This document shows positions 22,052-32,630 of a stretch of 64,000 nucleotides of DNA, piece after piece. Position 1 is the stretch's first letter. The number at the start of each line of letters is the position of its first letter. The notes under the pieces were generated by a model. It was not told the origin of the DNA and ran no database searches. It was given only the letters and a program-made list of their open reading frames with translations. The DNA is taken from positions 4,311,434-4,375,433 of the forward strand of contig NC_092795.1 of NCBI RefSeq assembly GCF_918797505.1, given 5' to 3'. Origin of the DNA: Bemisia tabaci. Its lineage: Eukaryota; Arthropoda; Insecta; Hemiptera; Aleyrodidae. A program made the translations under genes and the position numbers.

Positions 22052-22240
22052 AAATTACGACCGATATTCTATGAAAAATTGGAGGAGGAATATTAACACA
22101 TTTTCCTGAAAATTCGTCATTTGTCGAAGGAAATTTAGCAACGCCTAATGGCTCATACGGCGTACTTACCCAGCAGGGCAGAACACTGCTATACTCGCAG
22201 TACGATCAGCCGAGTTTTGAAGGCGACATTGTCCAATTTG

Positions 22241-22359
22241 AAGCTATGGTAAAGAATCGATTATTATGGTGTTCGTTGGGAAAGCCCTGATGATCGATCT
22301 TTTCCCATAGGTTTGAGTGTCACATCAATCGATACATCGCAGAACACGCCGCGGCACTG
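22241..22359. repeat. hAT-like MITE-H, copy 4, truncated, reverse orientation
   Basis: Family interior in reverse (GCTATGGTAAAGAATCGATT; CCCATAGGTTTGAGTG) ending CACGCCGCGGCACTG. One terminal part is missing. Confidence 0.7.
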
Positions 22360-22719
22360 AAGCCAGCCGACGGGAACTGGATTTTCTGCCCGTTTTGATG
22401 CCTCCAATTGGAAGTCAATATTTCAATCGGGGCAAATGAAACATGGGCCGGAAAAACAAACACACCCGTTTCATTTTGTGCTTCTCAGAGAGAGACTGCG
22501 CGGATTAATTTCAAACTCATTCGGACGGTCGGACCCGGCCCGCGCGGCCAGAGGCTCACATTTATTGCGTTTCGATAGGCTGTGTCCTTCCACGAAGATC
22601 CGAATTTATATATTTGAAACACGTTTGCTTGCGTTTCCACCGATGGATATTCATGAGTGTATTTTGACTTCAGACTTAGTTTCAAAGATAGTTTTAGGAC
22701 TGAACTAAAATAATTGAGG
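22360..22719. other. No gene; GC patch
   Basis: CpG-rich at 22490-22570. Opposing open frames here have no recognisable domain. Confidence 0.4.
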
Positions 22720-22780
22720 CGTTTTTCGGTATAAGGGCGTATGATACTTCCAGTACTGCTAAGATTGGGTATTTGTGCAT
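22720..22780. repeat. Repeat S fragment
   Basis: TATAAGGGCGTATGATACTT and GTACTGCTAAGATTGGG match one arm of the S foldback seen at 51587-52040. Confidence 0.55.
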
Positions 22781-23056
22781 AGATCGTATTCGATACGTCA
22801 AGCAGGTGAGATTGTATCGATATCGATTGGTTCAAAACATAAACATAGCCTCCAAAGTCAATTTAGAAATCGGAGGGAACAGATCTTTTGTAACAGATGT
22901 TTAATTCTTTTGAAGACCAAATGCCAATGCAAAGTGAAATTTTTAGGAATTTTCTCATTTTCAGATTTTCCAACTTAAATCGTAACGGATTAGTTTGAGG
23001 TTATGCTCTATTGTTTTGAACCAAACGATACATCGAACCACTATCGAATACGGTCT
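22781..23056. repeat. Foldback J, copy 2
   Basis: Arms AGATCGTATTCGATACGTCA with TTGGTTCAAAACA at left, and TTTTGAACCAAACGATAC with CTATCGAATACGGTCT at right; a loop of roughly 150 bp. Confidence 0.7.
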
Positions 23057-23416
23057 ATTGTAACAGGGTGTTTACCGTACAGAAAAAGTACGGATACATC
23101 GAAAATGCACGGATTTTGGACGGTCAATGCGGAAGGACGGAAAATGTACGGATATTCGAGTTAATTGTGACAAACCCTCGAAAGTAGCCTTGTGCTGCGT
23201 CCAATCTAGCTCCTGTCTTACTCATTGCGAAGAAGTAAAGAAAAACACATCAGCAAAATAAAACAGTTAAAATTCGGCCGCTAATTAATTTTTTTATAGC
23301 CCTCCCGCACTGTCTGCAAACATCTCTAATCGTCCGAATTTCCCATCAGCGCAACCCGCGGCAGGCTATATCAACCCGTGGGAAGACCCCCTCGTGAACC
23401 TTGCGGAACAATTGTT
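23057..23416. other. No gene; short TACGGAT repeats
   Basis: Between 23085 and 23165, ACGGATA/ACGGATT words recur irregularly. Nothing else recognised. Confidence 0.4.
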
Positions 23417-23963
23417 CCGTCGCACGGTGGATCGCATCAGTGGAGGAAATCGAACATTAAATGAACATTTTAAAAGCTCATATCTTTGTTAATACAGGAA
23501 TAGAGGTTGGTTTTCTTGTTAAATTATCTGCAAGAAGTGTCCATTAAAGTTTAAAATGTGGCGAAATATACATCGGAATGGAGAATTTGCAAGGGTCTGA
23601 AATTTGATGAATTTCCTGTTTAAGTGGAATCCTCTGAGTGAACTGAACACGAAGATACCCTTGATTCATAAATTTGACATTTATTAGAGGAGATATGACA
23701 AAATAACCGATTCTGCTAAAATACATGTGTTTAAATGGGAAATGCCGCCAGATGACGTCACAAGGCGGCACATTTTCTCACTTTTAAATCAATTTTTCTC
23801 CAATTTCCCATGTCAGAAAAAAATTATGAAAAATATTGCGAACTCAGCTCATTAGGCACTTTCAGATGAAGCAATAAAAAAATCGCGTGCAAATTCTCCA
23901 TTTGGAATTTGATTAAAAAGCGTAGTGTCCAATTTTTCTTTGCGGTGCACTCCACTGTGCGTG
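23417..23963. repeat. Foldback PP surrounding repeat T copy 2
   Basis: Outer arms CGCACGGTGGATCGCA and TGCGGTGCACTCCACTGTGC enclose the T element; the arms are short and imperfect, so the boundary is approximate. Confidence 0.45.
23577..23903. repeat. Repeat T, copy 2
   Basis: About 327 bp bounded by AATGGAGAATTTGC and GCAAATTCTCCATT. Opposite in orientation to the copy at 43168-43498, with long stretches nearly identical. TGACGTCA at 23753-23760 is retained. Confidence 0.8.
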
Positions 23964-24779
23964 GGAATTAAAGCGGGCTAATGCGGAGGAAGAAGAGCGC
24001 CCTTGACTCTTAATCACCGGTTTAGAGGCCCGGGCTTTGCGGCGTCGGGGCCCGGATCCGCATTGCAGCCCGGCAACGGGCGCGGCCTCCGAACGAAACG
24101 TAAATTATGATAATTAAATTTTAATCCGAACTGTTACGGCGGGATTAATCGTCGGCGCCTCGCGAAAAGATTGTCGGGGGTGTCTTAGCATCCCCCTCGA
24201 GATGGGGGCGGGGGTGCGGCGAAACGGGGACTCAGCATGGCGTGCTTCCACGAGGCAGGAAGCGATTCGGTTTTTCCGACCGAGAGCCGTTATGGGAAGG
24301 TATTTTTCTAATGCTCCTGTTTTCTTTTTGATTGGTCGGTAGCTTTGTGCCCTTTCATTGGCCGACTGAATTTTTTTTAATTTCAAATTCAAACCTACGT
24401 TTTAAGAGGTAATTTCATCATGCAGGATTGAAAATGTAAAATAATACAATTAATTAAATAATTATGTATATATGGTCTATAAAAAACTTTAACTCTATCA
24501 ATAAAATCAATAATTGCAAAAAACATAGCTGTGACCGTAAAGGGAATGGAAAAAGGAATAATATTAAGAAAAATAAAAACTACAAAATAATGAAGATGAC
24601 AACTGTAATTTTAGCTCAGATTTTTTCAAACGGAATTTGTTCATTTGGAGTCTCGCTTTGAGGAGGTGTTTTTATATTGAGTTTTCTTTTTAGTGGATGA
24701 TATTTATTTATGTTTTTATTTATTTATTCATTTTCTCCCTTTTTCCAACATGAAAAATTAAAGACTATTACCTAATATT
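23964..24779. promoter_or_regulatory. GC block then AT-rich tract; possible regulatory DNA
   Basis: 23990-24300 is CpG-rich and encloses an AT core, GATAATTAAATTTTAATCCG (24109-24128). 24420-24770 is strongly AT-rich (AATTAATTAAATAATTATG). No gene. The homeodomain-type TAAT words are suggestive only. Confidence 0.25.
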
Positions 24780-24989
24780 AGAAGTGAGAAAATGTGCTCC
24801 CTTATGACATCCTTGAGTGGCATTTTCCATCAAAACGCGTATATCACACCATAAATCATCCTGCCACAACTCCTTCAATGATCATTCAATTGAAAAAACT
24901 GAAAATAATATCGTCCTCAGTTCACCTAGTAGTTTTCATTCATAAGTGAAATTCATCAAATTGTATACTCCTTCCAAGTTGCCATTGCG
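24780..24989. repeat. Repeat T, copy 3, partial
   Basis: Right two-thirds of the family (GAAGTGAGAAAATGTGC onward to CAAGTTGCCATTG), more diverged; the TGACGTCA site has decayed to TGACATCC. Confidence 0.6.
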
Positions 24990-25219
24990 GTCACGACCTC
25001 TTTCCAGCTAGCTTCTCATTTCCCCAGTGCTTCTCAATGCCACGTATCAAGCGATATCCCACCGTAAAACCTAATTTTAGAATCTGCTAAAGGATCACAA
25101 TGTAATGGAAAACCTTTAAAAACTCTTAAAAATGCATGTCAGAGAATTTAAATTAAACGCCTGGAACCCTTAGGCATACGCAGAAAAAAGCCCTTCGGCC
25201 GATCCGCGTCTTCACAATA

Positions 25220-25473
25220 CTGCTGTGCTACGGAAAAAACGCCGTAAAAGCCTTCAGACGTTGACGTATTTCTCTTGATAAAACGCAAATTTACCGGAAA
25301 TATTCTGAATATATTTCTCCCAAATTTTTTCTCTATTTTGTTCGTAATTTGATCTCCAATACCTGAAAATTCCAAAGAAAAATGCGCATAATTTTCTCCG
25401 GCAAATACATAATTTGTCGGGTGTAATTGGCAACATTTGAATGGTCTTACGGTGTTCTTCTTTCGTACGGCAG
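25220..25473. mobile_element. MITE-B foldback, copy 11
   Basis: CTGCTGTGCTACGGAAAAAA at left, TTGGCAACATTTGAATGG and GTACGGCAG at right; both arms present but diverged. Confidence 0.7.
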
Positions 25474-26009
25474 GATGATTGACGTGAAGGCGTAACTCGT
25501 TGTCGTCGTGAGCCCTGGATTGCATGGTATCAAACGGACGCTAGAGCTCTTTTGAAAATGCAGTTACTCCTTTTCGTTACGACGGATTCTGAGACAGCTC
25601 GGAAGCACGACCAGCGGTTTAATTAAAGAACGAGCCTCACGCCTCATCGTGTGTGTGACTGTGTGAGTGTGCCGAGGCACCCCGACCCTCCCCCCTCCAA
25701 CCACCCCACCCGGGTCATAAATTAGACTTGTCAAGCTTGCGAGCTTTCACGCTTCTTCCGACAATTTAATAGGAATGCTCACCTGAGATTTTTCGGTTTT
25801 TCTCGCCCCCCTCCCTCCTCCCCCGATATGTTTTTAATCTTTACACCGTGAAAAGTCAACTAGCTAATCTCTCCGGCCCGCGTTTCCACGTTGTGCGGCC
25901 ACCAATAAGTCCTCGTGTCGAGAAACCACAGGAGCAGTCTGGAGTGTCTGAAAGTGTTAGTTTTTCTTTGGAAATAAATAATGTCCTGCGTCGGCCGTGT
26001 TGAGCAGAG
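25474..26009. other. No gene; pyrimidine- and GT-rich patches
   Basis: GTGTGTGTGAC-type run at 25650-25670 and C-rich stretches near 25680-25710 and 25805-25825. Confidence 0.4.
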
Positions 26010-26074
26010 ATTGAATTGAACGATTCCTCTAACGAAATTTTCACCCGTGCCGTAGTATCCTTGTTGAAGCGGAA
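26010..26074. repeat. Foldback DD fragment
   Basis: CCTCTAACGAAATTTTCACC and GTATCCTTGTTGAAGCGG match the central part of 49857-50505. A MITE-A copy begins where it stops. Confidence 0.6.
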
Positions 26075-26297
26075 AGCTTGAAAAAAAAACACATTGGATA
26101 GTCCAGACTCTTAAAAACATCGAAAAGAAAAAATACTCTTGATTCAATCAGATTTAAGCGTAAATCAAGAACTAAGCCTCTTAATTTAAGCGGATTTCCT
26201 TTGATTTAAGCTTAAATCCGATTGAATCAAGAGTCCTTTTTCTTGTCAATGTTTTCAAGAGTCTGGACTCTAGATCCAATGTGTTTTTTTTCCAGTG
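26075..26297. mobile_element. MITE-A foldback, copy 3
   Basis: Both arms present; the left terminus is mutated (TTGAAAAAAAAACACATTGG in place of CACTGG) and a CTAGAG step is deleted from the left arm. Right end CCAGTG intact. Confidence 0.8.
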
Positions 26298-26309
26298 CAG
26301 ACCCGCTGA

Positions 26310-26460
26310 TAGAGCATTGCTGTGAACCGATCAGAAAACCCATGATTCGATCGACGAACCCGGAAGACGATCGAATTTCTGCTTGTCGATCAAATCGGTG
26401 TCAATAGAGTCGCTGTCGATCGATTTATACCGCACTGTCGATCGAAACGATACCCACCTT
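26310..26460. repeat. GATCGA-rich repeat cluster 1
   Basis: Repeated GTCGATCGAT, CGATCGAC and TGTCGATCAAAT words, resembling the larger array at 29785-30417 but without a regular period. Confidence 0.5.
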
Positions 26461-27146
26461 CAATATGCGCTCGTGCATTAGCATGGAATCCAGCTTAACA
26501 TACTTGTAGAAGCTGTCAAAAACCTCTACATTATTACCCAATTTAATAAAGATTTCGAAGGGGAAAGAGTGTAAGTGAAGAAATTATGACTCCATTCACA
26601 AAAAATCATCCACGGCACGTGGCTCAGCGACTCGAGAAAATCGTCAAGTGGTGTCGCTGGAACCAACTTCTGCTCCTGTTTTCGAGGTGCCAATCGAAAC
26701 CTTCAGCTACCGAAAACGCCTACGTGCCAAACCCTCGAGATCCACAGTTCCCTTCGTTCATTCTTCCTTTAAGGCTCGCGACGCTGCGGCACTTGGGTCC
26801 TTTCAGAAACAAGCATCTCAATCCTTACGCGCACAGCACAACTGGAGTTCCTGCGACCTGGGGTTACGAGGAGTTCTCAAGGCGGAGTCACACTTACGAT
26901 AATTACAACCGGAGCGCATGGAGACGAAACTCAAGCGCGGTAGCAGCCACACGAGCCCTCGAGGGAGGGGGGGGGGGTAGAGGTCGGCAGCTAATGAGTG
27001 ACCGTGTTTCACCACTTTAAAAATATGTTAACAGCTCCGATACAGCCCCCGGGAGCAGCGACGAAAAAAGGGCGCTCGGCGCCACCGCACACGGGGACGC
27101 CTGCTCACCCGCTTTGGTCGAATTTTAATGGTGTAGGGTGTCTAAT
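26461..27146. other. No gene seen
   Basis: Overlapping frames (for example 26586-27020, plus) lack any recognisable domain. A G run is at 26965-26977. Confidence 0.4.
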
Positions 27147-27398
27147 CTGCCGTGCTGAGGAAAAAAGCCGTATGAACATTCGAGAGTTCCCAGATTGCCC
27201 TTGATAAATATGTATTTTTGACAAAATTCATGCATATTTACTCTCGAAATTTTCATATATTTTAGATTAGATTACGTATAAAAATGTCTAAAAATTTTGA
27301 AAAATAATATTCTCAATTTCCCCAGTAAATTCGGTTTTTATCGAAGGAAATTTGGCAACTTCTGAAGGCTCCTACGGCGTTTTTCCTTAGCGCGACAG
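27147..27398. mobile_element. MITE-B foldback, copy 10
   Basis: CTGCCGTGCTGAGGAAAAAA at left; GAAATTTGGCAACTTCTGAA, CTACGGCGTTTTTCCTTAG and GACAG at right. Flanks TAAT and TACT. Confidence 0.8.
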
Positions 27399-27404
27399 TA
27401 CTAG

Positions 27405-27650
27405 TCCGGAATTTCTGGGAACAGCACTGATTTTTTAGGGGCGGTCCGGATGTACTGAACAAGTGCGGAAATTCCGCAAGAAGGTCCGGAATTTGTTCGT
27501 ACTGACCACGCGTGTTTTTTAGTGAAACCTAGAAAGTAAACAAGCCCCTACTCGTTGGTTCTTAGAGTATTATTTCCCTGCAAGTAGATCGCGATTGTAA
27601 AGTCAGTTAACCCTCAAGTCACCAGTAAGATTTCGTGTAAAAAAAAAAAA
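27405..27650. repeat. Repeat L, copy 1
   Basis: GTCCGGAATTT motifs, then CCACGCGTGTTTTTTAGTG, GTTGGTTCTTAGAGTA and CGCGATTGTAAAGTCAG, an order shared with 32631-33690 and in part with 52571-53230. Confidence 0.65.
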
Positions 27651-28080
27651 GAATCAACTGGAAGAACTCTGGAGATCCTCATGGTTGTTTTGAAGAAAAT
27701 CCCTGGAAAACTTTTGTTTCTCGTCAGGAAAAGAGCTCCTGAAAATCGGGGAATAAATCAGGGAATAAGCATGGTCAAGAATATTAGACAACACGACAGG
27801 AAGGAAAAAGGAGAGATCATATTTGTTTGAATTTATGAGACTTGTTAAAATATCTCCAAATTGCCAGTACATATAGCTTATAAAGTGGGCAAAGTTTCCT
27901 GCCATTTAGTTCCAATGGGCAAATGAGGTGAGAGATCGACTATCTAACAACAATTCACGATAATTGGTCCATCATTTCCCTTCTTATAGTCTATAGGAAC
28001 TACCCGTTTCATTAGTCCATCATGTTCATCCTTAGTCTACAGGAAATATCCGTTTCATACTAGGAATAGTTGAACTTCAT
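27651..28080. repeat. Degenerate repeat sequence incl. duplicated GTCCATCAT segment
   Basis: 27960-28065 has two degenerate units (TTGGTCCATCATTTCCCTTC; ATTAGTCCATCATGTTCATC). This flank also occurs, reversed, beside the Y repeat at 62790-62850, so it belongs to the Y family neighbourhood. Confidence 0.45.
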
Positions 28081-28620
28081 TTTCCATGTGTCTTCTGTGT
28101 CTACCACTTTTTCTATCAATTCCAATAATCAGCTTGGAGCGATGCAAGTTGGGGCAATCGCTTAGCCCTTGGAAACCTCCAGTTCGGCTAGTTCACCTAT
28201 TTCAACGTACTCACGGAAAAAAAAAAATCACAATCCTAACTATACTCCTAGCTGATTTTGGCGCCAGCTATTAGAGTAATAGCACGAGCCAGAGGTATGG
28301 TTAAGTCAATTGAAAGTTTGATTGGATCAACTTTACCTCTAGCTGGTGCCCTCACGCCTCACAGTCAGCGTAAGTGTGGTTGGATTAACTATACAGCTGA
28401 CTGGTGCCTTTGAGTACACCTCTAGCTAGTACAACTACTCTTATGCCTGGCGCCAAAATCAGCTGGAAGTATAGTTGAGATGGTGATACTGGTTTTCTCA
28501 GTGCAGGATCAGTTTCCATCAGTGTGTCTCCTTTGTCTACCGTTTTGTCCCTCAATTCCAATAATCAGCTTGCAGTGATGCAAGTAGGGGCAATGGCTGA
28601 ACCCTTGAAGCCTCTGGTTG
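28081..28620. repeat. Repeat Y direct pair flanking a foldback
   Basis: Y copies at 28081-28185 and 28511-28620 are in the same orientation (CAATTCCAATAATCAGCTTG in both) and enclose the foldback at 28211-28504. Further Y copies are at 62690-62780 and 62925-63000. Confidence 0.7.
28211..28504. mobile_element. Foldback between Y repeats
   Basis: A-rich left border (CGGAAAAAAAAAAAT), arms AACTATACTCCTAGCTGATT with TTGGCGCCAG at left and GGCGCCAAAATCAGCTGG with AAGTATAGTTG at right; ends TTTCTCAGTG. Interior has repeated AGCTGGTGCC words. Confidence 0.65.
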
Positions 28621-29454
28621 GAACGTGGAGGAGAGCCTACCCGAATACACCGGAGTGTTCCGTGTTTGGTCCGGAACTCGGGGGCCCCGATTCACTGTGC
28701 CAGGACGTGCGTGGCGTCGTCCGGGTACAAGTCGCATCGACGGATCGAACGACTTTCCAGTGACGGCAGGGGGCGCCCAATGGGGGGGGGGGGGTGTCGC
28801 GGCGAAGAGAGTTATGGGCCCGGCAAGTCGCAAGTTTCCAAGAGCACATGGCCCCCTGACCAGATGCCGCGACCCGAAATTATTTTAATTAAACTCGGGG
28901 ACTGGCGGTGGTGGCGCGGCGCGGCCCGCGGCGTCGGCGGGGGCGTGTAAACGCTCGTTCACGACACTTACGGGACATGATCGACGAACTAAGACGACCC
29001 CCCTCCCCCCACCCGTCTTAGGGTCTCGCCGTAGCCCCCCTTCCCTCCCCCGCCCCCCGGCTTCTAGAAATGGATTTGGAATCCGAGGTGATTCCACCAA
29101 GTGAGTTGTGGAAGGGAGGCGAGAATATTCTCTTTCTTTCCGGGTCGTGGAGTCGAAGGTGTGCTTCCGTCGTGAAAAACCAGAAAGAAGGAAACCGTGA
29201 CCTATTTCCGGCCCGAAAGGAGCTCTGGTATTATTAAGGAAAAAAGCGGAGGCTTTCTCTACACTGGGAGAAGAAAGTGGCTTGAATTTACAGTTCAAGA
29301 ATATTATCGCCAAGATCAAGCGGGCTTCTTCTCCTGATAAACGACTTTTCTCGTGATGCAATAATCTTTTCTCCTTTACGCAAGACAAACTCTTTCTTAT
29401 TTGCTAACTCAAGTATTTTTTTCGAGTGTACAATTGTACATCTCTATTACGCTG
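28621..29454. promoter_or_regulatory. GC-rich CpG block, possible regulatory DNA
   Basis: 28640-29060 is CpG- and G/C-run-rich and encloses an AT core, ATTATTTTAATTAAAC (28879-28894). Several overlapping frames (such as 28885-29388, minus) are compositional artefacts. Function inferred from composition only. Confidence 0.25.
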
Positions 29455-29755
29455 TCATAGGTGGTGGAAATAATTCATTTCATGTACAACATGGAAACAT
29501 ATCTCTCCTTCATAGAATAAGATTTGAGCATTGCTCGACCACATTTTTCTATGATTCATATTCTTAAATGATTTTAGTTCCTTTCTTAAGTAATTGTATT
29601 AATTTTTGCTTCCTCTTTTGTTGCAGGTAAATACAATGGAATTTGTCTTTCATTATTCAAGTAAATCTCCCTGAATGCGTCGCTCCCAAGGTATGTTTTT
29701 ATATTTGGAATGAAATCCATGGATCAGTCACATCTTAAGTTAACCAGACTTAAAA
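29455..29755 (+). repeat. Repeat QQ, copy 1, with splice-like AG|GT junctions
   Basis: Shares order and sequence with 43020-43795. A pyrimidine tract leads to TTGCAG|GTAAAT at 29626/29627, and AAG|GTATGT follows 64 bases later at 29690/29691. The enclosed 64 bases have no long open frame. May be a recursive-splice-like site, a small non-coding exon, or chance within a repeat. Confidence 0.5.
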
Positions 29756-29784
29756 AATGAGAGAGAGGGACAGGGAAGAAGGAG

Positions 29785-30417
29785 AGACCGATTGAACTGA
29801 CTGAAATCGATTCAACCGACCACTTAGTTTAAAAAAAAACCAGTGTCGATTCGATAGACACAAATTGAGCGAAAAATAAAACGCAAACCGATCGGCATGA
29901 TTAGATCGACAACCGGTAATCGATTGACAAACCCTTGAATCGATCGAATTCGGTCGATAGGATCGATGTCGAGCGAATCACGGCAATCGATGCACGTTTT
30001 AATTTTTCGCTCGATTCATGTCGATCGAATAGACACCGGTTTTTCAACAATTTGTCGATCGATTCACGTTTCTAATTTTCGTTCGATTCATGTCGATTGA
30101 ATGGATATAGCTTTTCAATAATTGGTCGATCGATTCACGTTTTAATTTTTCGCTCGATTCATGTCGATTGAATGGACACCGGTCTGTCAATAATTTGTCA
30201 ATCGATTCACGTTTCTAATTTTTGCTCATTTCATGTTGATTGAATGTATATCGGTTTTTCAATAATTTGTCGATCGATTCACGTTTCTATTATTTTCGCC
30301 CGATTAATGTCGATTGAATTAACTGGACACCGCTTTTTCAATAATTTGTCGATCTGTTCACGTCGATCGATTCACGTTTCTATTTTTGGCTCACTTCATG
30401 TCGATCGAAAGTATACC
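29785..30417. repeat. GATCGA-rich tandem array
   Basis: From 29986 about six direct units of roughly 71-79 bp, each built as ATCGATTCACGTTT, TTCGCTCGATTCATGTCGAT, then TTTTTCAATAATTTGTCG. Upstream, 29839-29884 is the same unit inverted, so the array has a partly foldback layout. Confidence 0.8.
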
Positions 30418-31119
30418 CTCCTTTGAGGACGACCCTGAGTGTTTGACGGTGGCGTGGGATTGATTTTGCAACAGGGTGAGGGCTGAGGGATCCGCGAAAG
30501 TTAGACTCGGGCAGGCTCGATTGACTCGGGAGCCGGTCGGTAGCCCCGGGTCCCAGGGCCGGAGCCGGCTTTGACGGGAGTCACGCCCGGTTTCGGTCGA
30601 GTAAGCAGCGCAATGACTGATTACCAGGCGCCTTTGCCTTCGCCCCGAAACCGCGGGCGCGGCCTCTTGAGCTTTTCGCGGGCGACGCGCACCGAGCGAG
30701 CCGGCTGATTTAGTATTCCGTCGCCGTCAGCCTCGTTGCCGCCAACGACGCCCGAAAACTCGAGCTTTTCCGCCGCGGAACCAAGTCGAAATGCGAGCCA
30801 AAGGCCCCTACTCAAACGCACAGTAAGAAAATAGTGTCTTCGCCATATGACTCGCACCCCTTCAATTTTGAGGTTTAGTCCAAAGATCTTTTAGGAATTT
30901 AAATTGGTGACCCAGGCGGTGCTTTTGTGCCAACTTTCAAATAATTAAAGGAATTTTTGAGCGTTCATAAAGTTAGTGGTGTAGACGGCAGTCAACCGTA
31001 CTAGATTTCGAAAGTTTCAAGATAACATTTTTGGCAATTTCTGCCATTTTGGATTTTTGAATTTTAAAAATTTGAGTTGAGATTCAAGTTCCTCGTTAAA
31101 AAATACCCCCTGACACTAT
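30418..31119. other. GC block, no gene
   Basis: 30440-30790 is CpG-rich and unique-looking, with GGTCGGTAGCCCCGGG-type words; the frame 30621-30857 (minus) has no recognisable domain. 30860-31110 is unremarkable. Confidence 0.4.
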
Positions 31120-31367
31120 GACGGTAACAGTCAAGTTCCATACGTCAGTGCGCCTTCAATTACATTTGATACCGTGCAATACTTTCGTGGTGAAATAGTT
31201 GCATTGGTGCCTACAAACCTAACAGGGATACTGCGTGCATTGCGCAATAAGTGAAGTATCCCTGTTAGGTTTGTAGGTGCCAATGCAACTATTCCACCAC
31301 GAAAGTATTGCACAGTATCCAATGTAATTGAAGGCGCATTAACGTATGAAAATTGACTATTACCGTC
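31120..31367. repeat. 248-bp palindrome N
   Basis: GACGGTAA to TTACCGTC with arms matching along most of their length (GCCTTCAATTACATT and AATGTAATTGAAGGC; GTGCCTACAAACCTAACAGG and its complement). The centre (31227-31265) is a GGGATACT hairpin around ATTGCGCAAT, a module also found at 47166-47294. Confidence 0.85.
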
Positions 31368-32110
31368 AACCACTGTTTGCCAAGTGGTAACTTCACGCCG
31401 AGTAAAACATTTTACAGGGTCCAAATTTTCAAAAAAGATACTCATGGTATAATCACCGTGTTTTAGCGCACTTTTTCGATGGCTCCTGAGTTTTTTTTAG
31501 GTCTAGAGAGATGATATTGAAATAAGTCGGAATTCACGATTTTGCTCAGAAAAATGGCAACGTCGCAGCGTGTCAAAATTATCAGAATGGGAGCATTGGG
31601 AGCATCTTAGCTACTAATTTCACACTCTGATTACAATTTAGGCATCTGGTAACGTTAATTTATCGAGAGGGAAAAATCATCAAAAACAGTCAAAAATTCA
31701 CTATTTTTATGCGTGAAAATGACAACCGCGCGTCGGGTCAAAATCATGAAGGGGGTCCAAAACTTCACTAGGTTGTAGTTTATGAACTAATTTTGCCCTC
31801 TGTTTAATTTGCAGACCCCTCCGACTTTATTTTTTGGGAGCGAAAAATTACTGAAAAACAGTAAAAATTCGCTATTTTTGCGGGGATAAATGGCAACTGC
31901 GCGTCGGGTTAATTTTGTCCGATTGACCCCAAATTTCATTTTCCGTGTTTTTGAACATGATGTAACCGATTTGGGGGTTACGGCTATAAATTTCCGAAAT
32001 TAATTTTTTGTGGGCCACCCTAATGTCACAGGTTGAAAATTGGGTTTGAGATTTTGGTCTTATCCGAAGTCGAAAGGATACCGGCAAAGAGAAATGAATG
32101 TGATTTGAAG
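31368..32110. repeat. Degenerate ~166-bp tandem repeat
   Basis: ATGGCAACGTCGCAGCGTGT (about 31554), ATGACAACCGCGCGTCGGGT (about 31718) and ATGGCAACTGCGCGTCGGGT (about 31889) mark three units 164-171 bp apart, each preceded by CAGT/AAAATTCACTATTTTT-type sequence. 31370-31540 and 32030-32110 show nothing further. Confidence 0.65.
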
Positions 32111-32630
32111 AATGGAGCTCTCGCATGCGTATAAGGGATTTGCGATTTAAGCACCTACCCTAAACTCACGTAACATTTTGCGAGAAACACGATGGTGCCA
32201 CTGTTTTTCTCTGGAACCAGCCCCAAAGCTCAAAAAAGCTCTCAAAGTCAAGGTGGTAATGGAGGGGATATCCCACGCTACCCTGAGAGTCCACCTCTAG
32301 TATCAAGACAAAATGTCTATGCAAACACAGCAAATACATTGACAGGGTTGCCACTTTATTTAGGGAATCGGAAACAGATACACGGCGACCATGTCATTGT
32401 ATTCGCTCCCAATCTTTGCATAGAGAGGTTGTTTTGAAATAGCGGTGGACACACGAGGTAGCGTGGGATATCTCCTCCATTACGACCTCAACTTTGAGAG
32501 CTTTTTGTGAGCTTTGGAGTTGATTTCAGAGGAAACCAGCGGCGACGCGGCATTATCGTACTACCAGTGAAATTTTACCTAAGAATCAGTACTTAAATGG
32601 CAAATCCCTCACTCATGCAAGAGCTCCATT
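32111..32630. mobile_element. 520-bp foldback O
   Basis: Arms begin AATGGAGCTCTCGCATG and end CATGCAAGAGCTCCATT. Inner arms GGTGGTAATGGAGGGGATAT and ATATCTCCTCCATTACGACC are highly alike. The loop (about 32300-32440) is unique. No coding capacity. Confidence 0.8.

Larger units (their letters stand above)
21205..22181. mobile_element. MITE-B, copy 7, host of nested C and D elements
   Basis: Left half at 21205-21324 (CTACCGTGCTAAATAAAGAC; TTTTTTAGATCAAA), right half at 22052-22181 (AAATTACGACC, GAAATTTAGCAACGCC, GGCTCATACGGCG, GGGCAG). The insertion point is in the middle of the B interior. Confidence 0.8.

Noticed and set aside
28885..29388. 167-codon minus-strand frame and several overlapping frames
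   Set aside because: All lie on a GC-rich block where stops are rare on both strands.
29986..30417. Regular repeats that might suggest a CRISPR array
   Set aside because: Units are contiguous and diverged with no unique spacers; eukaryotic context; it is a tandem repeat.
31900..32020. Possible retrotransposon or viral remnant (TGTGGGCCACCCTAATG)
   Set aside because: No reading frame with polymerase, protease or integrase motifs; the short word alone is not enough.
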